Source: Muribaculaceae bacterium Isolate-037 (Harlan)
GTDB taxonomy: Bacteria > Bacteroidota > Bacteroidia > Bacteroidales > Muribaculaceae
Assembly: GCA_003762615.1 (NCBI GenBank)
Contig: RIAZ01000024.1
Span: forward strand, 23,035 to 87,034
Reading direction: 5' to 3'
DNA: 64,000 nt
Shown here: positions 43,153-51,755 of the stretch, piece by piece
How the letters are laid out: the number at the start of each line of letters is the position of its first letter
Position numbering within the stretch: position 1 is the first letter of the stretch
Program-made: the position numbers and the translations under genes
The notes under the pieces: generated by a model
Database searches by the model: none
Told to the model about the DNA's origin: nothing
Seen by the model: only the letters and a program-made list of their open reading frames with translations

Positions 43153-43956
43153 TTATCTGTAATCTGTTTCAAGGAAGTCAAGGGTTTTGTCAAACTTTAT
43201 ACCATCCTTAACGGTTATGCCAATACCTAAAGCTGTTGATAATCCTGCTTCCGGATTATCTTCAAACTTACGGAGAACTTTTAGCATAGTCATGCGGTCT
43301 GTTTTTTCGTAATTGTTTTCGTTCAAGACCGGTGTAATTTGTCGAGGAGTCATCTGCACTCCGGTTGCGCTGAAAACGTGTTGACCTGAATTTTCCGATG
43401 CTTCAAGAATCAACCCCGGCAGTCCAGATAATTTCCATGGACCATCCTGTATTGGAATTTCGGGAGAGAACCATGCTGTCCAATGGCGACCTCGCCAATC
43501 ACAGGTAGCCATTGTACATTCGTATCCGAGAATATTTTTTGTTGAGTCGCTGATTTCCCAATTTTGTATACCATAAGGTTCTGTGAATCTGAACATCATG
43601 ACATTTATGCCATCATAGACATCAGTTTCTCCTCTTTCTTTCGACTTGAAAATGTACATTGGTACTCTTCTCTGCGGCACACTTTTCATATTTCCGGAAG
43701 TGAATGCAGCCATCTTCATCTGATTGTAAATCTCTTTACCATCAGGTGTATATTCAAGAGAATCCACATATTCAGTTTCGGGATTGAAGAATTTTGAAGA
43801 TACAGCATTGGCAAGCAGTATCATCTGATGGTTCTGCTCTTTGCCGGTTCGGTGAAAGTGCTTATAATTATAGCTGACTTCAATGTCAGCCTGTTCCTGA
43901 GCCACGGTGGTTATCACCGCGAAACAGATTGTAGTGAGGATTATTAACTTTTTCAT
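43153..43956 (-). CDS. GLPGLI family protein
   Basis: A 267-aa exported protein of the GLPGLI family (named after its motif), with a signal peptide (LIILTTICFAVITTVAQ). The central signature WKLSGLPGLILEASE is preceded by ILGYECTMATCDWRGRHWTAWFSPEIP. The function of this Bacteroidetes family is unknown. The start at 43956 (MKKL) is chosen over an extended frame because it gives a normal signal peptide and matches the truncated copy. It lies 93 nt after the second GLPGLI gene. Confidence 0.88.
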   Translation of the reverse strand: MKKLIILTTICFAVITTVAQEQADIEVSYNYKHFHRTGKEQNHQMILLANAVSSKFFNPETEYVDSLEYTPDGKEIYNQMKMAAFTSGNMKSVPQRRVPMYIFKSKERGETDVYDGINVMMFRFTEPYGIQNWEISDSTKNILGYECTMATCDWRGRHWTAWFSPEIPIQDGPWKLSGLPGLILEASENSGQHVFSATGVQMTPRQITPVLNENNYEKTDRMTMLKVLRKFEDNPEAGLSTALGIGITVKDGIKFDKTLDFLETDYR

Positions 43957-43986
43957 TTTCTTAGAGATATTGAGATTGACAGCTTG
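43944..43986. repeat. 43-nt direct repeat, copy 2
   Basis: Leader and first codons of the intact GLPGLI gene, identical to copy 1. Confidence 0.95.
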
Positions 43987-44049
43987 CGTCCGCGTAACCA
44001 ATCTAATTGTCACACTTGATTGTGATTGCCGGTTTCATTTTTCTGTATA

Positions 44050-44895
44050 TTATTTGTAGTCGGTTTCTATATAGTCCACCACTTCAGCCGGAAGGTAATC
44101 CTTGTATTCTATCCCTTGGAAAACTATCACGTTGCTTCCTGCGGATTTTATATTGCGCGAAGGGTTGTCAAGACATTCCCGGCGCAATCTCCAGAAATCC
44201 CGTCGGTCTATTGCTTCCCAATTATCTTTGCCGTAAATATCCTTTACCGGCTTAGAAGTCTGCCGGATGCCGTCTGCCTCGAAAGTATATTGTCCCCCTT
44301 CACATTCAGCCGCAAGGATAATGCCGGGAAGTCCCGCAAGTTTCCAAGGTCCGTCCTGCACAGGTATCTCCGTGGCGAACCAAGCAGTCCAATTCCTTCC
44401 CCGAAAATCAGTGGTAGCCATCTGGCAATCATATCCCAGGATATTCCTGACCGAATCTTCTATTTCCCAATTTATCTTAGGAATAGATTCCACGATATGA
44501 AACCTTGTGGCACTCGCCACATCATAAGTGTGAAGCTGCCCCTTCTTAGAGAACTTAGTGATATAGAAAGAGCCGTCCACCCTCGGAATGTCTTTCTGTC
44601 TACCTGATTCCCAACATTCACGTTTGAATGTGTTGAAGGCCTCGAAACCCTCGGGTGTTGATTCAATCGAGTCAATCATTTCGGTACGTGGCGAATAGAA
44701 TTTTGAATTATACCCGTCAGTGATGAGTATATAATCATTTGTCACATCCGCGACGGCACTTCTCATAGTTTGGACCGGATGTGAATATTTATAGCTTACC
44801 TCAATTTGTTGTCCAACTACCGCTGTGGTAATTCCTTGCGCTACGGAAGCCAAAATTGCGGTGGAAAATAAGGTCAGAGATAATAAGCGTTTCAT
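44050..44895 (-). CDS. GLPGLI family protein
   Basis: A 281-aa paralogue of the neighbouring gene: signal peptide LLSLTLFSTAILASVAQG, then ILGYDCQMATTDFRGRNWTAWFATEIP and WKLAGLPGIILAAECEGG. The motif has GLPGII rather than GLPGLI. A longer start five codons upstream is possible. It lies 42 nt after the BlaR-like gene and is probably in the same operon, so controlled by BlaI. Confidence 0.87.
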   Translation of the reverse strand: MKRLLSLTLFSTAILASVAQGITTAVVGQQIEVSYKYSHPVQTMRSAVADVTNDYILITDGYNSKFYSPRTEMIDSIESTPEGFEAFNTFKRECWESGRQKDIPRVDGSFYITKFSKKGQLHTYDVASATRFHIVESIPKINWEIEDSVRNILGYDCQMATTDFRGRNWTAWFATEIPVQDGPWKLAGLPGIILAAECEGGQYTFEADGIRQTSKPVKDIYGKDNWEAIDRRDFWRLRRECLDNPSRNIKSAGSNVIVFQGIEYKDYLPAEVVDYIETDYK

Positions 44896-44937
44896 ATTAA
44901 TTGGATTCATGATTCATTTGGAGTCAATTGTTTACGA

Positions 44938-45180
44938 TTACTTGGGTTCCACGTGGATTGTGGCTTTGCCATTACCGCTTTTATCAATGGTTATGGTCTT
45001 AATCGCATCTGTCTTGATGTTGTTTATCTCCTCATGCGAGACAGGTATGCCATCAACTGTGAATACAAGCCGATTTAGAGACAGCTGCTTCCGGTTTGCA
45101 AGAGCCAACCTGTATGCTGTCCACATCACAATCAACGGGATCGACACTCCTAAAGTGTATTGGAAAAGAGAGGTTATCAT
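44938..45180 (-). CDS. Minimal BlaR1-like protein without the M56 peptidase
   Basis: An 80-aa protein with an N-terminal membrane segment (LFQYTLGVSIPLIVMWTAYRLAL) like the first span of Bacteroidetes BlaR1/M56 sensors. It is followed directly by a short region (LVFTVDGIPVSHEEINNIKTDAIKTITI) that resembles the TonB-plug-like tail of some such sensors. The whole zinc peptidase and remaining spans are absent, including any HExxH. Its start overlaps the BlaI stop by ATGA. It may be an internal-deletion derivative or a specialised signalling peptide; the homology is inferred mainly from position and the membrane segment. Confidence 0.6.
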   Translation of the reverse strand: MITSLFQYTLGVSIPLIVMWTAYRLALANRKQLSLNRLVFTVDGIPVSHEEINNIKTDAIKTITIDKSGNGKATIHVEPK

Positions 45181-45578
45181 TTTCCGGCTCCTTTTTTGTT
45201 ATTCTCAATTTTCTTGTTATTCTCAATCATTTTGAGAAGGGAGCGTAACTCTTCATCATCAAGATGGTCCTCCACAAGATTGGATGCCAATGAAAAGGCA
45301 CTTCCGAAGAAACGTTGCACAATCTTGCTGAGAACGCCACGACGATAGTCCGACTTGGAACAGGTGGCGAAATAGTTGAATCCGCCATATCGTCCCGGTT
45401 CGTGCCCTACATAGCCTTTGTGTTCGAGAGAGCGCACAAAAGTAGATAGAGTATTAACATGAGGTTTTGGTTCGGAGAAGTGAGCCAGTAATTCTTTCAC
45501 CGCACAAGGTCCGTACTCCCATAGCAAGGTCAACGTTTCCTCCTCCTTGTCGGTTAGTTTTTCGAGTTCTTTTTTCAT
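45177..45578 (-). CDS. BlaI/MecI-family transcriptional repressor
   Basis: A 133-aa winged-helix repressor (LTDKEEETLTLLWEYGPCAVKELLAHF, VNTLSTFVRSLEHKGYVGHE) with a helical dimerisation tail. Start 45578 is chosen because the predicted transcription start falls just upstream of it. The C-terminus carries a tandem IENNKK-IENNKK from an 18-nt duplication (45196-45213 repeated at 45214). In this family the repressor is released when a membrane sensor cleaves it; here the adjacent sensor lacks a peptidase. The promoter is bracketed by two ACGA-N6-TCGT sites. Confidence 0.88.
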   Translation of the reverse strand: MKKELEKLTDKEEETLTLLWEYGPCAVKELLAHFSEPKPHVNTLSTFVRSLEHKGYVGHEPGRYGGFNYFATCSKSDYRRGVLSKIVQRFFGSAFSLASNLVEDHLDDEELRSLLKMIENNKKIENNKKGAGK

Positions 45579-45582
45579 ATAA

Positions 45583-45596
45583 ACGAGATTTGTCGT
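45583..45596. promoter_or_regulatory. Candidate BlaI operator 1
   Basis: ACGA-GATTTG-TCGT, an inverted repeat between the -7 box and the blaI start codon, at the predicted transcription start. Confidence 0.5.
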
Positions 45597-45599
45597 TGG

Positions 45600-45631
45600 C
45601 AAAGTTAAAAAGAATTTATTATCCTTCCAAA
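45600..45631 (-). promoter_or_regulatory. Promoter of the blaI operon
   Basis: On the minus strand: -33 TTTG (45631-45628), 20-nt spacer, -7 TAACTTTG (45607-45600), a full consensus match. Confidence 0.8.
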
Positions 45632-45637
45632 TTTTAA

Positions 45638-45651
45638 ACGAGAAATATCGT
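45638..45651. promoter_or_regulatory. Candidate BlaI operator 2
   Basis: ACGA-GAAATA-TCGT, the same inverted repeat as operator 1 with a different spacer, just upstream of the -33 box and 55 nt from operator 1. Confidence 0.5.
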
Positions 45652-45926
45652 CAAAAACGGGAATTCTTTTTGACCGGTTGAGGTAAAAACGTGAGAGGAA
45701 TCTTCTCTTTTTTTGCTTTTTAGTTGGTCGAAATCGCTTCTGCTTATTTTGTTGAAAATATTTGAAAACATAAGGAGATGTAGGATTGTTTAGATTGTAA
45801 AGGTTTGGCATTAATGATTTGTGCTTTATCTGCGAATGTATTATTGTAATTCGTACATTTTAATTCACAAATCGGGATTCGCACATTGGGATATTGTGTG
45901 AATTTATAAATATCTTATTACTCAAA

Positions 45927-47576
45927 ATGACTATGAGAAACGAAAGCAAGGTTGAATATGATGTTATTGTGATTGGTGGGGGTGCCACTGGTGCCGGCAC
46001 GGCACGTGATTGTGCCATGCGTGGGTTGAAGACAATCCTGATAGAGAGGCTTGACTTCACGGCAGGCGCGACAGGCAGAAATCATGGTCTGCTTCATAGT
46101 GGTGCACGCTATGCCCACACCGACCCGGAGAGTGCTGCGGAATGTATCAAGGAGAATATGATACTACGTCGCATCGCCCGGCATTGTGTGGAGGAGACGG
46201 GTGGACTCTTTGTGACATTACCGGAAGATGGTCTTGATTATCAGGAGGCATTCGTGGCTGACTGCATTAAATGCGGTATAAACGCGGAGACACTTGACCC
46301 GAAGGATGCTCTGCGTCTCGAACCGTCGGTCAACCCCGATATAATCGGGGCGGTGAGAGTGCCGGACGGAGCGGTTGATCCCTTCCGTCTTACCACAGCC
46401 AATGTGCTTTCAGCCCGTATGCATGGTGCCGATGTCATGACCTATCAGGAGGTTGTGGGATTCATTAAGGAGGGCGACAGAATCTGCGGGGTGCGACTCA
46501 AAAGCCGTAAGAATGGTGAGGAATCGGAAGTGAGAGGAAGTGTGACGGTGAGTGCCTGCGGTATCTGGGGACACCACGTGGCGGAGCTTGCCGGAATCAA
46601 GGTCAACATGTATCCAGCCAAAGGATCACTGCTTATTTTCGGTCATAGGGTGAACAATATGGTGATCAACCGTTGCCGCAAGCCGGCAGATGCCGATATC
46701 CTTGTGCCGGGCGACACAATCTGCGTCATCGGCACCACCTCAACGCGTATCCCTTTTAATGAGATAGATAATATGGAGGTGACTCCGGCAGAGGTGGATC
46801 TGCTGCTTAGGGAGGGTATCAAACTCTCTCCGCGTCTGGCATATACCCGCATACTCAGGGCGTATGCCGGTGTGCGTCCGCTTGTCGCCGCCGACAACGA
46901 CCCCACCGGAAGAAGTATCAGTCGAGGGATAGTATGCCTGGATCATGCCAAACGCGATGGGGTGGAGGGATTCATCACCATAACAGGAGGCAAGCTCATG
47001 ACTTATCGTCTTATGGCGGAGGAGGCTACGGATATGGTATGCCGAAAGCTGAATGTCAACAAGAAATGCGAGACGGCAGAGGTGCCGTTGCCCGGTTCGG
47101 AATCGGATGCCAAGGATGAAGACCGACGTCAGCACATCATCGAGCTTAGCACAGAGCAGAAAGCAGCCGAGGGTAGGCATGGAAGCTGGTCGGGAAGGAT
47201 AGAGTCTCGTTCGGATGCAGATGATGCTCTTGTATGTGAATGTGAGCAAGTGAGTGTGGCGGAGGTGAAATATGCCATGGAGGAGCTTCATGTGCATAAT
47301 CTCATCAACTTGCGCAGACGCACGCGTCTCGGTATGGGCACGTGTCAGGGTAGTCTATGTGCTTGCCGTGGTGCCGGACTCCTTGATGCCCACGATAAAT
47401 GCGCACAGAGAAGCCTGGATGACCTTGCCGGATTCATGAATGAACGTTGGCACGGCATGTTCCCCGTATGCTGGGGTGAGACTCTATGCGAGGTGCAATT
47501 CACGTCGTGGCTCTATCAGGGTGTTCTCGGACTTGATCATGAACCCCCACACCACGAGGAGGAGATTTCCAAATAA
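45927..47576 (+). CDS. glpA: Anaerobic glycerol-3-phosphate dehydrogenase, subunit A
   Basis: The FAD-binding catalytic subunit that oxidises glycerol-3-phosphate to dihydroxyacetone phosphate. The FAD motif is VIVIGGGATGAGTARDCAMRGL near the N-terminus. The C-terminal part has a BFD-like cysteine domain (VCECEQVSVAEVKYA with GMGTCQGSLCACR) that can hold an Fe-S cluster, as in GlpA. ATGs at 45927 and 45933 are both possible; the frame runs further upstream only through non-coding-looking sequence. It leads the glp operon, 34 nt before glpB. Confidence 0.93.
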   Translation: MTMRNESKVEYDVIVIGGGATGAGTARDCAMRGLKTILIERLDFTAGATGRNHGLLHSGARYAHTDPESAAECIKENMILRRIARHCVEETGGLFVTLPEDGLDYQEAFVADCIKCGINAETLDPKDALRLEPSVNPDIIGAVRVPDGAVDPFRLTTANVLSARMHGADVMTYQEVVGFIKEGDRICGVRLKSRKNGEESEVRGSVTVSACGIWGHHVAELAGIKVNMYPAKGSLLIFGHRVNNMVINRCRKPADADILVPGDTICVIGTTSTRIPFNEIDNMEVTPAEVDLLLREGIKLSPRLAYTRILRAYAGVRPLVAADNDPTGRSISRGIVCLDHAKRDGVEGFITITGGKLMTYRLMAEEATDMVCRKLNVNKKCETAEVPLPGSESDAKDEDRRQHIIELSTEQKAAEGRHGSWSGRIESRSDADDALVCECEQVSVAEVKYAMEELHVHNLINLRRRTRLGMGTCQGSLCACRGAGLLDAHDKCAQRSLDDLAGFMNERWHGMFPVCWGETLCEVQFTSWLYQGVLGLDHEPPHHEEEISK

Positions 47577-47610
47577 TACTAAAGTTGTTGCCCGTTTTAA
47601 ATTCATTGAT

Positions 47611-48852
47611 ATGAAATACGATAATATAATAATAGGAGGAGGTCTCAGTGGTCTTGTCTGTGGCATAGAGTCAGCGCGTAGCGGACGTAAGACAGCGATT
47701 GTGTCGGCAGGACAGAGTGCCCTTCATTTCTGGTCTGGCTCTTTTGAATTTCTTTGCAATGAGGATTCCCGGATAGTCATAGATCATCCGCTTGAACGAG
47801 CCGAACGGCTTGATGAGTCTCATCCTTACAGGAAGATAGGAGTGAGCAACGTTTCGAAACTTCTCGACAGGGTGTTGCCACTTCTCCGCGAGGCAGGGAT
47901 AAAGGTGAACGGTTCGCTTGAAAGGAATCATTACAGACTGACTCCATTCGGCTATTCACGTCCGGCGTGGCTCACACTTGACGAATATCTCTCTTTCCAG
48001 TCACCTTCTGAACTGAAAGGTAAGAGGGCGGCGATAGTCAACATATACAGTTATCTTGACTTCTATCCCCGTTTCCTTGCATTGGGTCTTTCAAAACTCG
48101 ACGTGGAATGTGTGACTGCATCGGTCAACGTGCCTCAGCTTGATATCCTGCGTAAGAGCACCACAGAGATGCGAGCCACCAACATGTCGCGCTTCCTTAC
48201 AGATTCAGCCGTTGATGATCTTGCACGTGAGGTCAACCGTGTTTCATCGGATTGTGACATGGTGATCATGCCTGCGGTGCTCGGTATATTCGATGATGAA
48301 CCGGTCAATCGTCTTCGCCGTGGTGTGGACCGTCCGGTGTTCTTTGTTGCCACTACGCCTGCATCCGTGCCGGGAGTGAGATGCCAGCTCAGTCTGCGTG
48401 ACTATTTCACGTCGCTCGGCGGCACCTATATGCCCGGCGATACAGTCGTGGGGGGAGAGATCTCGGATGGCAGGATCCGTAAGATATACACCTCCAATTT
48501 CGGGTCGATTCCGTTGATTGCGGAGAACTACGTGATATGCACCGGGAGTTTCTTCGGACATGGGCTGATCGCCAACATGGATAAGATTTATGAGCCGGTG
48601 TTCGGACTTGACCTCAATGCGCCCGATGACCGCACTGAATGGTATGACAAGAATTTCTATGCGTCGCAGCCTTATATGGGTTACGGAGTGGTGACTGATG
48701 AGAAGTTCCGACCGATGAAAGAGGGTAAGGTGATTGAGAACCTGTATGCCACCGGGGCACTCCTCTCCGGCTTCAACGCACTGAAGGAGGGTAGCGGGGC
48801 TGGCATCACCCTTGCCACAGCCTTGCATGCGGCATCCTGCATAACGCGATGA
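47611..48852 (+). CDS. glpB: Anaerobic glycerol-3-phosphate dehydrogenase, subunit B
   Basis: A 413-aa flavoprotein subunit (MKYDNIIIGGGLSGLVCGIESA at the N-terminus, FMN/FAD-type) that passes electrons from GlpA to GlpC. The family end YATGALLSGFNALKEGSGAGITLATALHAA is present. The start at 47611 gives the normal N-terminus; an open frame upstream overlaps glpA but is not part of the protein. Confidence 0.92.
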   Translation: MKYDNIIIGGGLSGLVCGIESARSGRKTAIVSAGQSALHFWSGSFEFLCNEDSRIVIDHPLERAERLDESHPYRKIGVSNVSKLLDRVLPLLREAGIKVNGSLERNHYRLTPFGYSRPAWLTLDEYLSFQSPSELKGKRAAIVNIYSYLDFYPRFLALGLSKLDVECVTASVNVPQLDILRKSTTEMRATNMSRFLTDSAVDDLAREVNRVSSDCDMVIMPAVLGIFDDEPVNRLRRGVDRPVFFVATTPASVPGVRCQLSLRDYFTSLGGTYMPGDTVVGGEISDGRIRKIYTSNFGSIPLIAENYVICTGSFFGHGLIANMDKIYEPVFGLDLNAPDDRTEWYDKNFYASQPYMGYGVVTDEKFRPMKEGKVIENLYATGALLSGFNALKEGSGAGITLATALHAASCITR

Positions 48853-48906
48853 CGGGAGTGGATGAATCCATACAGAAGTTAACACAACGTCCTTAATATT
48901 ACGACT

Positions 48907-50184
48907 ATGATGACACTCCAACAGCAAAATATAAGCGATAATAATTTTGAATCGTGCATAAAATGTACGATCTGTACGGTATATTGTCCGGTGACGGCGG
49001 TCAATCCCGACTATCCCGGACCTAAGCAGGCAGGACCCGACGGGGAGAGATACCGTCTGAAGAAACCGCTGTTTTATGATGAGGCATTGAAATATTGTCT
49101 TAATTGCAAGCGGTGTGAGGTGGCTTGTCCCAATGATGTGAAGATAGGGGATATAATCCAGTCGGCACGTATCAAATATAGTGCCCACGGACCATCTCTG
49201 CGCGACACCATGCTTGCCAACACTGACTTCATGGGTAACATCGCCACGCGTATGGCTCCACTCGTCAATTTCACTCTCAAACTGAAACCGGTAAAACTGA
49301 TCATGGATAAGGTGCTGAAGATTGACGACCACCGCACATTCCCGAAATACTCCTCGGAGCGGTTTGAATCATGGTATGGCAAGAAAGCCTCCGAGGTGGA
49401 GAAGCAATATCCGAAACAGGTGTCATATTTCCACGGTTGCTACGTCAATTATAATTACCCGCAACTTGGTAAAGATCTGCTTAAGGTGATGAATGCCGTG
49501 GGCTACGGCGTGCGCCTGCTTGATAAGGAGCGGTGCTGTGGTGTGGCGAAGATAGCCAACAAATGTATTGACGAGGCAATACGCGACGGCAACAACAATA
49601 TCCGCGCCATAAGCGAAGCGGTGGAGCGGGGGGATGAGGTGCTTGCCACGTCATCTACATGCTGCTTCACGCTCAGGGATGAGTATGAGCATATCCTTCA
49701 TCTCAACAACAGGGGGATAAGGGATCATATCATGCTCGGCACGCTCTTCCTATTCAATCTTATAGACAACGGTGATGTGAAGATAGCGTTCCGGAAAGAC
49801 TATAGGAAGAGGATAGCCTACCATACACCATGCCACATGGAGAAACTGGGATGGACCGTATTCTCCACCTCCCTTATCAGGATGATACCCGGCGTGGAGT
49901 TCATAATGCTTGACTCGCATTGCTGCGGCATAGCCGGCACTTATGGTTTCAAGAAGGAGAACTATGCCTATTCCCAGGCAATCGGGGAGCCATTGTTCCG
50001 GCAGATAAAGGAGACGGGATGCGACTTTGTGGCAAGCGACTGTGAGACCTGCAAATGGCAGATTGAGATGTCGACCGGAGTCAGTGTCTTGAATCCGATA
50101 TCCGTGATAGCCGATGCCATAGACTTCGAAGAGACGCGTCGTCTGAACGGCATATCCGGTCTGCCGGTAGTGGAGGAGTATTGA
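48907..50184 (+). CDS. glpC: Anaerobic glycerol-3-phosphate dehydrogenase, subunit C
   Basis: The membrane-associated iron-sulfur subunit that delivers electrons to the quinone pool. Two ferredoxin-type clusters are seen at CIKCTICTVYCP and CLNCKRCEVACP. Two CCG domains follow (HGCYVNYN...RCCGVAK and HTPCHMEKLG...SHCCGIAG). At 425 aa it matches GlpC. It has no signal sequence and follows glpB by 54 nt. Confidence 0.94.
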   Translation: MMTLQQQNISDNNFESCIKCTICTVYCPVTAVNPDYPGPKQAGPDGERYRLKKPLFYDEALKYCLNCKRCEVACPNDVKIGDIIQSARIKYSAHGPSLRDTMLANTDFMGNIATRMAPLVNFTLKLKPVKLIMDKVLKIDDHRTFPKYSSERFESWYGKKASEVEKQYPKQVSYFHGCYVNYNYPQLGKDLLKVMNAVGYGVRLLDKERCCGVAKIANKCIDEAIRDGNNNIRAISEAVERGDEVLATSSTCCFTLRDEYEHILHLNNRGIRDHIMLGTLFLFNLIDNGDVKIAFRKDYRKRIAYHTPCHMEKLGWTVFSTSLIRMIPGVEFIMLDSHCCGIAGTYGFKKENYAYSQAIGEPLFRQIKETGCDFVASDCETCKWQIEMSTGVSVLNPISVIADAIDFEETRRLNGISGLPVVEEY

Positions 50185-50239
50185 AGAAGATATAATGATA
50201 AGCTGGGAATATAGATATTAAAAATAAAAATCGACAGCC

Positions 50240-51724
50240 ATGGAAAAGTATATTCTGTCATTGGATCAGGGCACCACAAGCAGCCGTGCCATAGTTTTTG
50301 ACCATGAGGGCAACATCTGCTCGGTAGCGCAGCATGAGTTCCCACAGATATTCCCGAAAGCGGGGTGGGTGGAGCATGACCCTCATCAGATATGGGGATC
50401 GCAGGCGTCCGTAATAGCGGAGGCAATCTCACAGATAGGAATCAACGGACATAATATTGCTGCCATAGGAATCACCAATCAGCGAGAGACCACAATATTG
50501 TGGGATGCCGATACCGGTGAGCCTATCTACAACGCAATCGTGTGGCAAGACAGGCGCACGTCGGAATATTGCGATTCGCTCGTGGAAGCAGGATATGGAG
50601 AGATGATCAAGAACAAGACCGGACTGATCATCGATGCCTATTTCTCCGCCACGAAGATAAAATGGATTCTTGACAACGTGCCGGGGGCGCGGGAGAAGGC
50701 GGAGGCGGGGAAACTGCGGTTCGGCACCGTCGACACATGGCTGATCTCATGCCTTACAAGAAACAGTGCGCACGTCACCGATATAACGAATGCCTCACGG
50801 ACGATGCTTTTCAATATCCATACTCTGCAATGGGATGAGGAACTTCTCCGTCTGTTTGACATTCCGGCATCGCTTCTGCCGGAGGTTAAGCCGAGCAGCT
50901 GCGTGATGGCATACACCACCACCACGATCTTCGCACACGCTGTGCCGATAGCCGGAGTGGCGGGAGACCAGCAGGCTGCCCTCTTCGGACAGATGTGCAT
51001 AAAGCCGGGATCGGTTAAGAACACTTACGGCACCGGCTGCTTCATGCTGATGAATTCCGGCAACAAGCCTATACTCTCGAAGAACCGACTGCTCACCACG
51101 ATAGCCTGGCAGATAGGCGATGAGGTCACGTATGCACTTGAGGGCTCGATTTTTGTAGGCGGTTCTGTAGTGCAATGGCTGCGCGACGGATTGAAGTGCA
51201 TATCCAGCTCTTCCGAAGTGGAGAAGCTTGCCACATCTGTAGAGGATACTGACGGGGTGTATTTCGTGCCGGCACTTACGGGCATGGGTGCGCCATATTG
51301 GGATCAATACGCACGCGGACTTATCTCAGGCATATCGCGCGGTACGACCGTGGCACATATAGCACGTGCTGCGTTGGAGGGTATAGCATTTCAGGTGTAC
51401 GACATTGTGTCGTCGATGGAGTTGGATTCCAATCTGAAGATTGTGGAGCTGAAGGTTGACGGTGGAGCCTCGCGCAACGACCTCCTGATGCAGTTCCAGA
51501 GTGATATCCTCAATACGGAAGTGCTTCGTCCGCAGGTTACGGAGACCACGGCATTGGGTGCCGCCTATTTTGCCGGACTTGCCGTAGGCTTCTGGGGGAG
51601 TGTGGATGAGATCAATGCCCAATGGCAGATACAGCATCGGTTTGCCCCTAAAGCATCGCCTGAATACGTGGCGGCAAAGCTTGACGGCTGGCATGATGCG
51701 GTGAAAAGATGTCTTACAAAATAG
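50240..51724 (+). CDS. glpK: Glycerol kinase
   Basis: Phosphorylates glycerol with ATP to glycerol-3-phosphate, the substrate of GlpABC encoded just upstream. FGGY signatures are YILSLDQGTTSSRAIVFD (phosphate loop), the substrate-binding GITNQRETTILWD, and KVDGGASRNDLLMQFQSDI near the end. Length (494 aa) is normal. Confidence 0.96.
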   Translation: MEKYILSLDQGTTSSRAIVFDHEGNICSVAQHEFPQIFPKAGWVEHDPHQIWGSQASVIAEAISQIGINGHNIAAIGITNQRETTILWDADTGEPIYNAIVWQDRRTSEYCDSLVEAGYGEMIKNKTGLIIDAYFSATKIKWILDNVPGAREKAEAGKLRFGTVDTWLISCLTRNSAHVTDITNASRTMLFNIHTLQWDEELLRLFDIPASLLPEVKPSSCVMAYTTTTIFAHAVPIAGVAGDQQAALFGQMCIKPGSVKNTYGTGCFMLMNSGNKPILSKNRLLTTIAWQIGDEVTYALEGSIFVGGSVVQWLRDGLKCISSSSEVEKLATSVEDTDGVYFVPALTGMGAPYWDQYARGLISGISRGTTVAHIARAALEGIAFQVYDIVSSMELDSNLKIVELKVDGGASRNDLLMQFQSDILNTEVLRPQVTETTALGAAYFAGLAVGFWGSVDEINAQWQIQHRFAPKASPEYVAAKLDGWHDAVKRCLTK

Positions 51725-51755
51725 TGACACCACGTGCCACATAATCTGATTTATT

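Larger units (their letters stand above)
45579..45926. other. 348-nt divergent intergenic region between blaI and glpA
   Basis: Besides the blaI signals it holds repeats on the glp side: CGAAT-N11-ATTCG (45833-45853), ATTCGTACATT and ATTCGCACATT as direct copies (45849-45859, 45877-45887), and AATTCACA paired with TGTGAATT (45862-45869/45897-45904). These may be operators for glycerol control. No coding frame was accepted. Confidence 0.55.

Noticed and set aside
45605..45811. 68-codon - strand frame upstream of blaI
   Set aside because: Overlaps the blaI promoter and operators; low-complexity basic peptide from AT-rich DNA.
48244..49332. 362-codon - strand frame across glpB and glpC
   Set aside because: Runs antisense through two certain genes and matches no family.
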